Assembly: GCF_013141775.1 (NCBI RefSeq)
Contig: NZ_WHOB01000059.1
Coordinates: 372,001 to 436,000 of the forward strand
Length of the DNA: 64,000 nt
Direction of reading: 5' to 3'
Source of the DNA: Paenibacillus phytohabitans
GTDB taxonomy: Bacteria; Bacillota; Bacilli; Paenibacillales; Paenibacillaceae
Below the pieces are notes generated by a model. The model did no database searches and was not told where the DNA came from. It saw nothing but the letters and a program-made list of their open reading frames with translations. The translations under genes were made by a program, and so were the position numbers. Below, in pieces: positions 24,510-34,785 of the stretch. Every line of letters begins with the position of its first letter. The first letter of the stretch is position 1.

Positions 24510-27500
24510 TTATTCTGCTGTGTGATCCACCGATGCCGCTTGGATATTGCTAAATGCCCAATATTGCGCAGGGACGTCGGACCATCGCGGTGCTGCGCTT
24601 GTCAGCGGCGTGATGCCCAGGGCACGGTTAACGATGGTTACGGCCTCCGCACGGGTTAACGTTTGGTTCGGACGGAAGGTTCCATCTTCGTAACCGGTGA
24701 TCATGCCCGCTTTGGCCGTCACTTCAACGGCTGCCTGTGCCCAGTGGCCGGCAATATCGCTGAAGCTGACTGCATTCCCCTGACCGTTAGTAACCAGCCG
24801 GAACAGAATGGTTGCCATTTCGGCTCTGGTGATCGTTTGGTTTGGTTTGAAGCTGCCGTCAGCGTAACCTTTCATAATACCGCTGCTGCTCACCAGATTA
24901 ATTGCATTTGTTGCCCAGTGGCCGGCAGCAAGATCTGTGTATGCAACGCCGGAAGTACTGGCTGACGGGTTGAAGGTACGGGCAATGATGCTGGCAATTT
25001 CTGCACGGGTAATGCTCTTGCCCGGCTGGAAGGTGCCGTCAGCGTAACCCGTCATATAAGCCTTCACTTGTACCGCAGGACCTTGGGCAAGAACAACTGT
25101 AAATGTACTGAATTTATTGACATTAAATTGAATTCCGGACTTGCCGGTTTGACCGAAGGGTACAATTTCGCCCTTAACCAGTTCTTTGGTACCGTCGCTA
25201 TGCTCAATGAAGACCGCCAGTGCCTTCAGCTGTTCTGCAGTTAACGAAGTGTTGTTAATCGGCAGCACCAGCGTCACCGGACGGCTCTGCAGATTGGTAT
25301 CAATCGTTACCGGACGGCCTACCAGCGTCACCGCCCCACCGCCGGATAGACTTTGAACCTGTGCTTTTGCACGCGCTTCAGCATCTGCACTCTGCTGCTG
25401 CGTTTTTAAGGGTACCAGGTTGAAATAAATATCTGTACCAAACCCTACCAGAGAGCTTCCCGGCACCTTCACTTCCGCATTAACCGTGAAGATGTCCAGA
25501 CTGATTTGATTATCGGCAAATGCCTTGCTGGAAGCGGCTGGAATCGTCAGTCTAGTTTCCGCAACCTCATCATTGACATCAGGAACAATGATTCTGGCAA
25601 TATTGGAGCCAGCCGCCTTAAGCTCATTAATCGCTCTGAGCGCTTGATCCAATGCGAACGTAATAACATCACTTTTCACACCATTTGCATCCTTCGTACG
25701 GCTAACGACAACGGAGGATACATTGGAGCCTTGGGTTGAGCCATTTTCAACGTTTAGATTAATGGTTTCGGTCTGCGTGCTTGGTGTTGCTACAGGTGCC
25801 GCTCCTCCGGAACCTCCTGAACCCGATGCGGGTGGATCTGTTGGCGTGACGGGTACAGGAACGGTTGAGAAGTTCCAGACGGTTTTATCCGCAACCCCCG
25901 CAAAGCTGTTCCCTGACTCATCAGTAAATGCACCCGGGTGAATCAATACATAATAGCTGCCGCCCTGCTTCAAAAGACCGCCTGTATTAATGCTGACGGT
26001 AGCATTCGTAATGGTGACAAGCGCCTGATTACCCGCTTTAATCGTCGTTACGATCATATCATCCGCCGCATTCACAATATCAATATTGGCATCCCCGGCT
26101 AATACATTCTCGTTAAAGGTCAATGAGAGCGCAGCGGATGTGGATACTTGGGTTGCATTGTCTGCAGGACTATATGCTGTCACCAGCGGTGCTGCTGTAT
26201 CAGGCCCGCTGGCTGTCACAAACCGCCAGGCTGTGATGCCTGCAATACCGGCAAAGCTGTTGCCTGCATTATCTCTAAATGCGCCTTCTGTAATCCGGAC
26301 AAAGTAGCTTGTACCATGCTCCAGATTGTCAGCCGGATTAATAGTTACAACATTATTCTGAATCGTTACGATGTCTGATGTGACGGGAATCGTCACTATC
26401 GGATGAATCTCATCTGTGCTTTTGAAAATCTCAATGCTGCCTTCCGCTTTCTTTACATTCTCGCTGAAGGTAAGAACCAGATTAGCGCCAAGTGCTACTT
26501 CCGTTGCCCAAGGCTCCGGTGAATACGTGCTCACCGTTGGTGAGGTTCTATCGGGTACACCGGTTGTTGTAAAGTTCCATACTCCGCTGTCGTTGATGCC
26601 AGCATAGCTGTTGCCTGAAGTATCTTTGAACGCCCCGGTTCCAATCCGTACATAGTAACTTGTACTATACTTCAGATCGTCACCCGGATTAATCGTCACT
26701 ACATGATTCTGGGTGGTTACATTTCCGGAAGCAGCGGGAATTGTAGCTACCGGCGCATTATTCGCACTATTGTAGATCACGATATTGCCTTCCCCCGCCG
26801 TTACATTCTCGCTGAAGGTAAGAGTAAGATTGGCATCAATCCCCACTTCCGTTGCCCCAGGCTCAGGTGAAAACGCGGTTACTGTTGGCGCTGTCGTATC
26901 TGGTGCAGCAGCTGTTGTAAACTGCCAGGTTGTGCTGTCAGAGATGCCTGCAAAGTAGTTGCCCGCTGTATCTGTGAATGCATCGTCCGTGATCTGAACA
27001 AAGTAACTTGTATCATACTCCAGATTGTCAGCCGGATTAACCGTCACTACATCATTCAGGATGGTCAGGTCACTGGCAGAAATCGTAGCTACCGACTTGT
27101 CAGACGCACTGTTGTAGATCACAATGCTGCCTTCACCCGCCGATACATTCTCGCTGAAAGTAAGCACAAGATTGGTCTCAACCCCTACACCTGTTGCACC
27201 GTTAGCAGGTAAATACGCGCTTACGGTTGGTGCAGCCGTATCCGGTTCACCGGTTGTTGTAAACCGCCAGGTTGTGCTGTTCGCGATGCCGGCATAATTG
27301 TTGCCGGCCGTATCTTTGAATGCCCCGGACCCGATCTTCACAAAGTAGCTTGTGCTGTAGTCCAGCTTATCCTCCGGATTGATCGTTACCACGTTGCCTT
27401 GAACCGTTACATTTTCGGAAGTGACAGGAATGGTCACAGCCGGGGTATTGCTATTCGCACTGTTATAAATCTCAATGCTGCCTTCTGCTTTGGTTACATT

Positions 27501-30110
27501 CTCACTGAAGGTAAGGGTCAGGTTCGCGCCAGTGGCAACCTCTGTTGCTCTATCCTCAGGCGAATAAGAGCTCACCACCGGTGGTGTAGTATCCGGCGCC
27601 TCTTCTGTTGTAAACTGCCAGGTCTCGCTGTCCGTGATTCCGGCATAATAGTTGCCTGCCGGATCAATGAATGAACTATCTCCAATATTCACAAAGTAGC
27701 TTGTATTGTATACCAGCTTAACCGTCGGATGAATTGTAACCACGTCATTAAGGATCGTAACATTATCCGATTGAACTGGAATCACCACTACCGGAACAAC
27801 GTCATCCGTACTTTCGTAAATCTCAATGTTGCCGCTCTCCTTCGTTACATCCTCGCTGAATGTAAGCGTCAGATCCGCGTCAATGGCTACTCCCGTTTCT
27901 CCCTTATCAGGAGAATAAGCAGTTACAATAGGAGCTGTTTCATCCAGCTTGGCTACTGTCGTAAAGCTCCAGTCATCACCTTCAATCGCTACATTCCCAA
28001 TTTCACTCTCGTTGTAGAACGTATCGCTGTCAATTGTGACTGCATATTTAGTCCCTTTATCCAAATCCTTTTCCGGATTAACCGTTACAGTATTATTCTG
28101 TACGGTTACCCTGGTGCTGTCGTCCACCGGGATGGTTTCAACCGGAGCTGACAGATCCGAAGCTTTGTAAATGTTAATATTTCCACTGGCTGCTGTCACC
28201 TTCTGATTGAAAGTCAGAACCAGCTCAGCATCGGTTGCTATATCTTTCTCAGCATTCTCTGGAGACTGACTTATAACCCGCGGAATGTTGAGAACCGGAT
28301 AGGACACAATAATCACGCCGGGGTCACCGACTGCGATAAAACGATCTTGCCCGGCAATAAACCCGATGCCGTTAAGTTTTTTAGTCGTGCCTGTAGTCTC
28401 AGGGTGCCAAGTCTGGCTTGGATCAGCGGTGTAGTAGACATTCCCGCTGTCTCCCGCTGCCATAAATACGCCGCTTCCGGATGCAACTCCATTCAGATTC
28501 ACTTGGCCGTCAATGGTTCTGGCCGACCATCTTGAGCTATCCGCAGAGATTACGACCGTTCCGGACGCGCCGACCGCCACGAATAAACCGCTGCCGTAGC
28601 TGATGCCGTTCAACAATTTACCGTTCGTTTTGGAATCTTCCGGTTTCCACTCCGCTCCATTGGAAGAAGTTACGATGGTACCGCCAGCACCTACAGCCAC
28701 GTATTTGCCGTTGCCATAGGTAACAGCATTTAAGTGATTCACGGTCTTACTGTCGGAGATCCTCGCCCAGTTGACTCCGTCTGAAGACACTACAATTTTC
28801 CCGCTATTGCCTACTGCAACAAAAAGGCCGCTGCCGTAAACAATACTATTAAGTGTAATAGCGTCCACTGAGGTTCCAGTTGTCCAACTAGTACCGTTGT
28901 TGCTGGAGGTCAGGATTTGGCCGTTCGAGCCGACCGTTACGAACTTGCTGTTGCCATAAGCAATGCCGTTAATAGCATTAGTAGTGCCGCTAGCAACCTT
29001 CGACCAGACCTTACCGTCGGTGGAAGTGCCGATCAATCCATCCGTACCAACGGTAATATAGGTATTATTGGCGTAGGTTACCGTCTTCAGTGCACTGGAG
29101 GTGGGGGAGCTGAATTTTTCCCAGCTGCTCGTTCCGCCAGTACTTGCTGTCGCGAAAAATACAGTACCCTCTGAGCCAACGATAAAATAACCAAAATCGG
29201 TAGCCTTGATTTTCATCAGATTATCCGTAGCTCCGGCTACTGAAACTGAACTGCTCCAACCGTTCGTTCCGGTGGCTGAATATATCAGTTTGCCTGCATC
29301 GCCGGCAATGAAAAATCTGTTATTTCTAAAAGATACACTATTGAAATCCGACTTAATACTATTCGTTCCCTTTGTCCATGTGCCCAAAGCGTTCGGGGCG
29401 CTTAGGATCTCACCTGCAGCTCCGGCCGCAACAAATACATTGCCGCCATAGCTGATGCCGTTCAAATCATTAGTAGAACCGGAAGTCTGCGGCGTCCAGG
29501 CCAGCCCATCCGAAGAGTTAATAATTTTCCCGCCATCGCCAACAGCTACAAACTTGCTGTCACCATAAGCAATAGCGTTCAGATTCACACTAACGCCTGA
29601 GGTTGAAGCAGCCCAAGTGACGCCGCCATCGCTAGACGTAATTATTTTGCCTGAATCGCCGACTGCGACTAAACTGCTGCCGCTGTAAACAACTGCATTC
29701 AAGTTTTCAGATATATTTTCAGATATGCCTGTAGTCTGAGTGGTCCAGGAAGCACCATCTGTTGACGTTATGACGGTTCCCTTGTCGCCTACAGCAACAA
29801 ATTTGGCGTTAGCCCCTGAGCCTATATTAATAATATCGTTCAAGTCATTAACTACCCCTGAATTACGGATCGCCCAGGTCGTGTAGTTGCTGAACGTACC
29901 CACGCTTCCTCCTTCACCTACCACAACGACTGTATTTGCGCCTATAGTTACTCCCATTACTTTGTTGCCGCTTGGCAGCGGGCTTAGGTTCTCCCAGCTT
30001 ACCGGAGCTGTATTCTCCGTACCTGCAGACGCGGGCAATGCTCCTGTCACAAATAAACTGATTACGAGTAACAACGAGAAATACTTCTTCAATCCCCTGC
30101 TCATTAACAA
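24510..30110 (-). CDS. Giant S-layer-homology surface protein with WD/BNR-like propeller and seven Big_5-type Ig domains
   Basis: This 1866-residue secreted protein has a signal peptide (KKYFSLLLVISLFVTGALPASAG). Residues about 40-605 hold some 13 repeats of about 41 residues of the form GNSKFVAVGSNGQILTSSNN, like Ycf48/BNR-type propeller blades. About 610-1410 hold seven Ig-like Big_5 domains, each opening with a phrase such as PTVTAFSPEPGATEVG and LTLTFSENV. After a Ser/Gly linker and a beta-rich segment, three SLH domains (MTGYADGTFQPGKSITRAE, MKGYADGSFKPNQTITRAE, ITGYEDGTFRPNQTLTRAE) close the protein. They would bind pyruvylated secondary cell-wall polymer. The start is TTG at 30110 (GGGGGAG seven nt upstream) or ATG two codons in. 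The role is probably adhesion or a surface scaffold. Confidence 0.88.
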   Translation of the reverse strand: MLMSRGLKKYFSLLLVISLFVTGALPASAGTENTAPVSWENLSPLPSGNKVMGVTIGANTVVVVGEGGSVGTFSNYTTWAIRNSGVVNDLNDIINIGSGANAKFVAVGDKGTVITSTDGASWTTQTTGISENISENLNAVVYSGSSLVAVGDSGKIITSSDGGVTWAASTSGVSVNLNAIAYGDSKFVAVGDGGKIINSSDGLAWTPQTSGSTNDLNGISYGGNVFVAAGAAGEILSAPNALGTWTKGTNSIKSDFNSVSFRNNRFFIAGDAGKLIYSATGTNGWSSSVSVAGATDNLMKIKATDFGYFIVGSEGTVFFATASTGGTSSWEKFSSPTSSALKTVTYANNTYITVGTDGLIGTSTDGKVWSKVASGTTNAINGIAYGNSKFVTVGSNGQILTSSNNGTSWTTGTSVDAITLNSIVYGSGLFVAVGNSGKIVVSSDGVNWARISDSKTVNHLNAVTYGNGKYVAVGAGGTIVTSSNGAEWKPEDSKTNGKLLNGISYGSGLFVAVGASGTVVISADSSRWSARTIDGQVNLNGVASGSGVFMAAGDSGNVYYTADPSQTWHPETTGTTKKLNGIGFIAGQDRFIAVGDPGVIIVSYPVLNIPRVISQSPENAEKDIATDAELVLTFNQKVTAASGNINIYKASDLSAPVETIPVDDSTRVTVQNNTVTVNPEKDLDKGTKYAVTIDSDTFYNESEIGNVAIEGDDWSFTTVAKLDETAPIVTAYSPDKGETGVAIDADLTLTFSEDVTKESGNIEIYESTDDVVPVVVIPVQSDNVTILNDVVTIHPTVKLVYNTSYFVNIGDSSFIDPAGNYYAGITDSETWQFTTEEAPDTTPPVVSSYSPEDRATEVATGANLTLTFSENVTKAEGSIEIYNSANSNTPAVTIPVTSENVTVQGNVVTINPEDKLDYSTSYFVKIGSGAFKDTAGNNYAGIANSTTWRFTTTGEPDTAAPTVSAYLPANGATGVGVETNLVLTFSENVSAGEGSIVIYNSASDKSVATISASDLTILNDVVTVNPADNLEYDTSYFVQITDDAFTDTAGNYFAGISDSTTWQFTTAAAPDTTAPTVTAFSPEPGATEVGIDANLTLTFSENVTAGEGNIVIYNSANNAPVATIPAASGNVTTQNHVVTINPGDDLKYSTSYYVRIGTGAFKDTSGNSYAGINDSGVWNFTTTGVPDRTSPTVSTYSPEPWATEVALGANLVLTFSENVKKAEGSIEIFKSTDEIHPIVTIPVTSDIVTIQNNVVTINPADNLEHGTSYFVRITEGAFRDNAGNSFAGIAGITAWRFVTASGPDTAAPLVTAYSPADNATQVSTSAALSLTFNENVLAGDANIDIVNAADDMIVTTIKAGNQALVTITNATVSINTGGLLKQGGSYYVLIHPGAFTDESGNSFAGVADKTVWNFSTVPVPVTPTDPPASGSGGSGGAAPVATPSTQTETINLNVENGSTQGSNVSSVVVSRTKDANGVKSDVITFALDQALRAINELKAAGSNIARIIVPDVNDEVAETRLTIPAASSKAFADNQISLDIFTVNAEVKVPGSSLVGFGTDIYFNLVPLKTQQQSADAEARAKAQVQSLSGGGAVTLVGRPVTIDTNLQSRPVTLVLPINNTSLTAEQLKALAVFIEHSDGTKELVKGEIVPFGQTGKSGIQFNVNKFSTFTVVLAQGPAVQVKAYMTGYADGTFQPGKSITRAEIASIIARTFNPSASTSGVAYTDLAAGHWATNAINLVSSSGIMKGYADGSFKPNQTITRAEMATILFRLVTNGQGNAVSFSDIAGHWAQAAVEVTAKAGMITGYEDGTFRPNQTLTRAEAVTIVNRALGITPLTSAAPRWSDVPAQYWAFSNIQAASVDHTAE

Positions 30111-30479
30111 TGTATCGCTCCCCCTTATTCATTCATCATTTCCCGTCCGCTGTATAGCAAGCTTTGCTGCAGTTTGTATACGCTCCCTTAGCTCCCGCAT
30201 TCTCCCTTCATCTTGCTTATCCGCGGACAAAAAACAATTAAATCTAACTAGAAATTTTCATATCTGCGGTCCATTCTATCAGACAGCTCTAAACAAACTC
30301 TTAACAATTCTCGACAAAAACCGCCTCACCAGGTCCTACATGGGGGAAATCTCTCGAAAAAGCGAAAAAAAATCTATTCCCCCCGAAAAAAATGTCTAAA
30401 ACAAAAAAACGCAAGGAGCTTTCGCTCACATGCGCAATTTTATCGTATATCATATATCCCTACTAACGTAAGGCTGCAA
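30111..30479. other. 369-nt spacer between giant surface protein and response regulator
   Basis: No gene is seen. It holds the terminator of the response regulator (30402-30435). A possible extended -10 on the minus strand (TGATAGAAT, hexamer at 30273-30278) lies about 165 nt before the surface protein; its -35 is poor. The same CTGATAGAAT context recurs upstream of the ABC binding protein at 37003-37008. Confidence 0.5.
30402..30435 (-). terminator. Terminator of the ABC/two-component operon
   Basis: The minus strand forms a stem GCGCATGTGAGC-GAAA-GCTCCTTGCG (imperfect) followed by seven T, about 45 nt past the response-regulator stop. It probably ends the whole 36970-30480 transcript. Confidence 0.8.
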
Positions 30480-31310
30480 TTAGCTCCGGTTTTTCATGTC
30501 CTCACCACTGGCTGCATCCGTATTCTCTTCTCCGCGTCCGTACCGTTCCTGATAATAGCTGGGTGTACATCCGGCGTATTTCTTGAAGATTGCAATAAAA
30601 TATTTATAATCCTTATAGCCTACATCTGCTGCAATGGCATATACCTTATCCTCACCGCTGCGCAGCAGATCCATCGCTTTCTGGATGCGGTAACGGTTCA
30701 GGAAATCATTGAAGGTATAGGTCGTTTCGCTTTTGAACTTCTGATTCAAATAGGTAGCACTAACGCCCAGGCTCTCCACCAGATCCTTGATCCCGATCTT
30801 CTCCGCATAATGGTCCTGAACATACTGGATCATCCTGGACACATAACGGGAAGACTTCCCCGGCAGCTTAATGACGGATGCCTGGAGAGCTTCCCCGTTT
30901 CCGGCTCCAGAGGTAAGCATTGCTGTATATTGCCGCTTCATCTCCAGCTGGCTTTTGGCCCGCTCCAGGGCTGCGAATAACTGTTCCTGTTCCAGCGGCT
31001 TCAGCAGATACTCGGTAACCCCCAGCCGGATGGCGTCCTTGGCCAGCCTGAATTCATCATAGCCCGAGAGGATGATATAGCTGCAATCCGCTTCCTCCAC
31101 GCTCTGCTCAATCATGGCAATCCCGTCCATCAGCGGCATATTGACATCAACGATCACAATATCGGGGCAGAGATCCGCAATCTGGCGGAGCCCTTCCTCC
31201 CCGTTCTCTGCTTCACCCACAACCACGCAGCCGGCTCCCATCCAATCAAATGTAAAGCGCAGCCCTTTGCGGATCATCTCTTCATCCTCTACCAGCAGCA
31301 CCTTGAACAT
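30480..31310 (-). CDS. YesN-like response regulator with AraC-type DNA-binding domain
   Basis: This 276-residue protein has an N-terminal receiver domain. FKVLLVEDEEMIRKG carries the acidic pair, IVIVDVNMPLMDG the phospho-acceptor Asp, and EYLLKPLE the conserved Lys. The C-terminal AraC helix-turn-helix pair is at about 170-265 (IGIKDLVESLGVSATYLNQKF, YKDYKYFIAIFKKYAGCTPSYYQERYG). The start is placed at ATG 31310, behind GGAGGAGACGG. The open frame extends 30 codons further but without receiver homology. It overlaps the end of the kinase gene by 29 nt. It is the expected partner of the upstream YesM-like kinase, and the likely target is the ABC operon in which both lie. Confidence 0.92.
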   Translation of the reverse strand: MFKVLLVEDEEMIRKGLRFTFDWMGAGCVVVGEAENGEEGLRQIADLCPDIVIVDVNMPLMDGIAMIEQSVEEADCSYIILSGYDEFRLAKDAIRLGVTEYLLKPLEQEQLFAALERAKSQLEMKRQYTAMLTSGAGNGEALQASVIKLPGKSSRYVSRMIQYVQDHYAEKIGIKDLVESLGVSATYLNQKFKSETTYTFNDFLNRYRIQKAMDLLRSGEDKVYAIAADVGYKDYKYFIAIFKKYAGCTPSYYQERYGRGEENTDAASGEDMKNRS

Positions 31311-33003
31311 CCGTCTCCTCCTTCCGGTATGGCAATCTAAATGTAACGGCAGTGCCTTCTCCCTGAATGCTGACAATCTCAATACCGTAACGGTCCCCAT
31401 ACATCAGTACAAGCCGCCGGTGCAGATTATGCAGCCCGATATGCGGAGCGCGGTTATTCTGCGATCCCATAATAGCCCTTACTTCCTCCAGCCGCTCCCG
31501 GCTCATTCCCCCGGCATCATCCTTCACCTCGATGATAAGATCCGCGCCTTCTACCCGGCCTACTACAGTTAACGATACGGATTGGCGCTGACGATAGCCG
31601 TATTTGATCGTGTTCTCGATCACCGGCTGCAGCATCAGTCTGGGAACAAGCGCAGCTTGGGCCTCTTGATCTACCTCTTCCCGGTAATGGAGCCTGTCCT
31701 TGAAACGGATCTGCTGCAGCTTCATATAGCCTGCAATATATTCCAGATCCTCCCCGAGCACCACATGGTCCCGCTCATTGCCTATACTGTAACGCAGGTG
31801 CCGGGAAAGTGTAAGCACCATATCCTGGGCAAGCTTGTTGTCCACTACTATGGCATAACGGAGCGTCTCCAGCACATTGAATATGAAATGCGGATGAAAC
31901 TGCGACTGCAGATGCTTCACTTCAATTACTCTGCGCAGATCAGACAGCTCTATGTTCTGTGCGACCAGTTCATTCAGACGCTGTAGCATCTGATTGTATT
32001 GATTCGCTAGCGTCTCGAACTCGTCACCGGTTCCTATGTAAACGTAGGAATCCATATTGCCGGACTGAAGTTCCCGGACAGCGTAGATCAGCTTGTCTAT
32101 CGCCCTTGACTGGCGGGTGGAAATAATGCGGGCAGAATATTGAATGACAATCCAGAGCAGCAGACTGGCCATCGCAAAAAACACTGCCAGAGACCAGTAA
32201 GCGCTGCGGTTTCCTTCAGCGGCACTTAAGGTATAAATCCGCCATTGCAACAGCGGTATGTATGTTTCTTTACTATAATACTTCCCTTTATCAATCCACA
32301 CGTACCCCTTGGAATCACTGGCCAGGCTGTATTTATTCATCAGCCCCTGGGTCAGATTATTTGTAGTGGCAATGATGGTCCGGTAAGGGTCGGTGACCAC
32401 AGCGATTTCGTTATTCTGCACGAAGAGCAGCTTCTGCAGATCCAGCTCGTACAGCTGATAGATCAGATAACCAAGCACAGCCCCGCCGTCACGGATTTCT
32501 CTGGCAAACGTATAGGCGGTGTAGCGGTCATGCGAGAAGCGGATATGGTTGGTCTCGGCCAATTCCGCCAAGCCCTGATTGTGCATCCGCCGGGCAATCG
32601 CCTGCAGTGCAAGGTCAGAGGATTCGGAGGTATAGTTGGCAGACGACGCCATGATATTTCCGTCCGCACTTATGATATACATGATGCTCTTCACCCGCTG
32701 GCGGTTATTGAAGTCATAGAACCGCTCAAATACCTCCGGGCCTTGAGCCCGTGATCCGGTAAAAGCAACAACAGAATCCAGCGTTGCTGCTTCATTCATT
32801 TCCTTAACGTAAGAGCTGTAGACTTCTTCCATCGCCGATTTGATTTTTTTACCCGCATCCGTCGTCTGGTTGATTAGCAGAAACCGCGAATTGATCATCA
32901 TGAATATCAGGAACAGCACAAATAGAATAGAAATCGGCACAAGGGTATGCAGCAGAAACAGCCTGCGCAGCGAATCCTTGAAGCTCCTTTTTGCCATTGC
33001 CAT
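31282..33003 (-). CDS. YesM-like sensor histidine kinase
   Basis: This 573-residue membrane kinase has a first TM helix (LFLLHTLVPISILFVLFLIFMM), an extracellular sensor of about 230 residues and a second TM (YWSLAVFFAMASLLLWIVIQY). A HAMP-like linker follows, then the His_kinase domain HLQSQFHPHFIFNVLETLRYAI with the phospho-His, and a HATPase domain ending in VKDDAGGMSRERL and GIGLHNLHRRLVLMYG-like motifs. The start is chosen at ATG 33003 behind GAGAGGGGGAA; an upstream in-frame ATG at 33036 lacks this site. It is preceded by an ABC permease gene 127 nt away and followed by its regulator with overlap. Confidence 0.92.
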   Translation of the reverse strand: MAMAKRSFKDSLRRLFLLHTLVPISILFVLFLIFMMINSRFLLINQTTDAGKKIKSAMEEVYSSYVKEMNEAATLDSVVAFTGSRAQGPEVFERFYDFNNRQRVKSIMYIISADGNIMASSANYTSESSDLALQAIARRMHNQGLAELAETNHIRFSHDRYTAYTFAREIRDGGAVLGYLIYQLYELDLQKLLFVQNNEIAVVTDPYRTIIATTNNLTQGLMNKYSLASDSKGYVWIDKGKYYSKETYIPLLQWRIYTLSAAEGNRSAYWSLAVFFAMASLLLWIVIQYSARIISTRQSRAIDKLIYAVRELQSGNMDSYVYIGTGDEFETLANQYNQMLQRLNELVAQNIELSDLRRVIEVKHLQSQFHPHFIFNVLETLRYAIVVDNKLAQDMVLTLSRHLRYSIGNERDHVVLGEDLEYIAGYMKLQQIRFKDRLHYREEVDQEAQAALVPRLMLQPVIENTIKYGYRQRQSVSLTVVGRVEGADLIIEVKDDAGGMSRERLEEVRAIMGSQNNRAPHIGLHNLHRRLVLMYGDRYGIEIVSIQGEGTAVTFRLPYRKEETDVQGAAGRG

Positions 33004-33129
33004 ACTGCTTCCCCCTCTCATTAGTTCTACTATCATACACGGGCAGCCGGAATCGGGATACCTTGCAAAATATCGGCAAAAGCCTGATAGACAAAAGCCG
33101 GTACCCGCTTACCCGGGACCGGTCTTCAA

Positions 33130-34785
33130 TCACATGGTTACTTCTTTTTTACCGGAGAGCTTGAAGAACAGCAGCAGTGAAACCACAGTGATTGCCGTCA
33201 GCAGTGTTGATAACGCAGCCGCAACCCCATAATTGCCGCGGACAACCTCTGTGTAGACAGCAACCGTCATCGTCCGGGTATTCCCTGTATACAGAATAAT
33301 AGAGGTACTAAGCTCCGTGATAATGCTAATCCAGCTGATAATCGCCCCGGCGAATACACCGGAGATCATCATCGGCACCGTAATCTTGAAGAAGGTCCGC
33401 ATAGTAGAGGCTCCCAGACTGATCGCCGCCTCTTCAATGCTGTCATTCACCTGATGAAGCACGGCAGCACTGGAGCGGATCGTATACGGCAGACGCCGGA
33501 TCACAAAGGCAGCAATCAGAATCACGGACGTGCCGCTCAGCACCAGCGGTTCCTTATTGAAGGTAACCAGCAGGGCAATCCCCAGAATAGAGCCCGGTAC
33601 GATGTAAGGCAGCATGGTGAAGGTATCCAGAACATTCGCAACCGCACCTTTACGCTTCACCGTTACATATGCAATTAGTACAGCAGCCAGCGTAATGATG
33701 ATAATCGTTATACTGGCCATCATGAAGGTATTGTAAATGGAATCTCCTACTTTGGAGAAAGCCGCGCGGTAGCTGTCCAGGGAGTAGCCGTCAACAAATA
33801 TTTTGCCCGAGGTCTTCAGGAAGGATGTATAAGCTACATAGGCCTGAGGCATGAGCGCCAATAACGTGAACAAATAGACATAGGCATGAGCCGCCAGATT
33901 GGCAATGCCCTTCAGCTTTTTGGGTTCAATCGGGTTCAAAGCACTCATACTGTAGGATTTCCGGTTCGCAACGTACTTCTGCAGCAGAAAGACGGTAACC
34001 GCGAACACAACTACAATTACACTGATCGCTGCAGCAAAGCCGTCATCTCCCCCGACCTCACTGATAAATTCATTGAAAATCAGCACCGGCACGGTCCGGT
34101 ACCCCTCGCCGATCAGCATTGGTGTGCCGAAATCCGCGAACGCCCGCATGAAGACAAGCAACCCTCCGGCGAGAAGTGTCGGCATAATCAGCGGCACGAG
34201 TATTTTCCACATTTTACGCAGACCCGTGCAGTTCATACTCTCCGCAGCTTCCATCAGGGAGTTGTCGACATTCTTCAGCGCCCCTGATACGTACATGAAG
34301 ATCAGCGGAGACAGCTGAAGCGTCAGCACCAGCAGAATACCGGAGAAGCCATAAATGTCTGGCATGCTGAAGCCGAATACACCGGACATGAACTTCGTGA
34401 TCACCCCGCTGCGTCCCAGCAGCAGTATCCAGGCATAGGCACCGATGAACGGCGCCGACATGGAGGAGATCAGGATCAGAATGCGCACCGTAGCGCTCCC
34501 TTTAATCTTGGCAATCGTCATGATGTAAGCCAGCGGTCCGGCGACCAGGATGGACAACAGCGTGACACTTACAGTCACCTTAATGCTGTTCCACACAGCG
34601 TTCATATAGTAGGCCTTGCTGAAAAATTTATGGAAGTAGGCAAGTGAGAACTCGCCGGTTGTCCCGTCAAAGAAGCTTTTGATCAGCAGCATGAATAAAG
34701 GCAAGGCCAGAAATACCAGATATCCGGCAAAAATAATGAAGGTAATCAGCGACCAGATATCCCAGCGCTTCATGCGGCCGCTCAT
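33130..34785 (-). CDS. Fused double-domain ABC permease, Fe3+/2-aminoethylphosphonate (FbpB/PhnV-like) type
   Basis: This 551-residue inner-membrane protein has two homologous halves with about 12 hydrophobic segments. Each half has an EAA-type loop: NSLMEAAESMNCTGLRKMWKILVPLIMP and DSIEEAAISLGASTMRTFFKITVPMM. This fused arrangement is typical of FbpB/ThiP/AfuB-like transporters. Its start overlaps the stop of the ATPase gene by 4 nt. With the binding protein and ATPase it makes a complete importer for ferric iron or an organophosphonate-type anion. Which of these it moves is not visible from sequence. Confidence 0.9.
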   Translation of the reverse strand: MSGRMKRWDIWSLITFIIFAGYLVFLALPLFMLLIKSFFDGTTGEFSLAYFHKFFSKAYYMNAVWNSIKVTVSVTLLSILVAGPLAYIMTIAKIKGSATVRILILISSMSAPFIGAYAWILLLGRSGVITKFMSGVFGFSMPDIYGFSGILLVLTLQLSPLIFMYVSGALKNVDNSLMEAAESMNCTGLRKMWKILVPLIMPTLLAGGLLVFMRAFADFGTPMLIGEGYRTVPVLIFNEFISEVGGDDGFAAAISVIVVVFAVTVFLLQKYVANRKSYSMSALNPIEPKKLKGIANLAAHAYVYLFTLLALMPQAYVAYTSFLKTSGKIFVDGYSLDSYRAAFSKVGDSIYNTFMMASITIIIITLAAVLIAYVTVKRKGAVANVLDTFTMLPYIVPGSILGIALLVTFNKEPLVLSGTSVILIAAFVIRRLPYTIRSSAAVLHQVNDSIEEAAISLGASTMRTFFKITVPMMISGVFAGAIISWISIITELSTSIILYTGNTRTMTVAVYTEVVRGNYGVAAALSTLLTAITVVSLLLFFKLSGKKEVTM

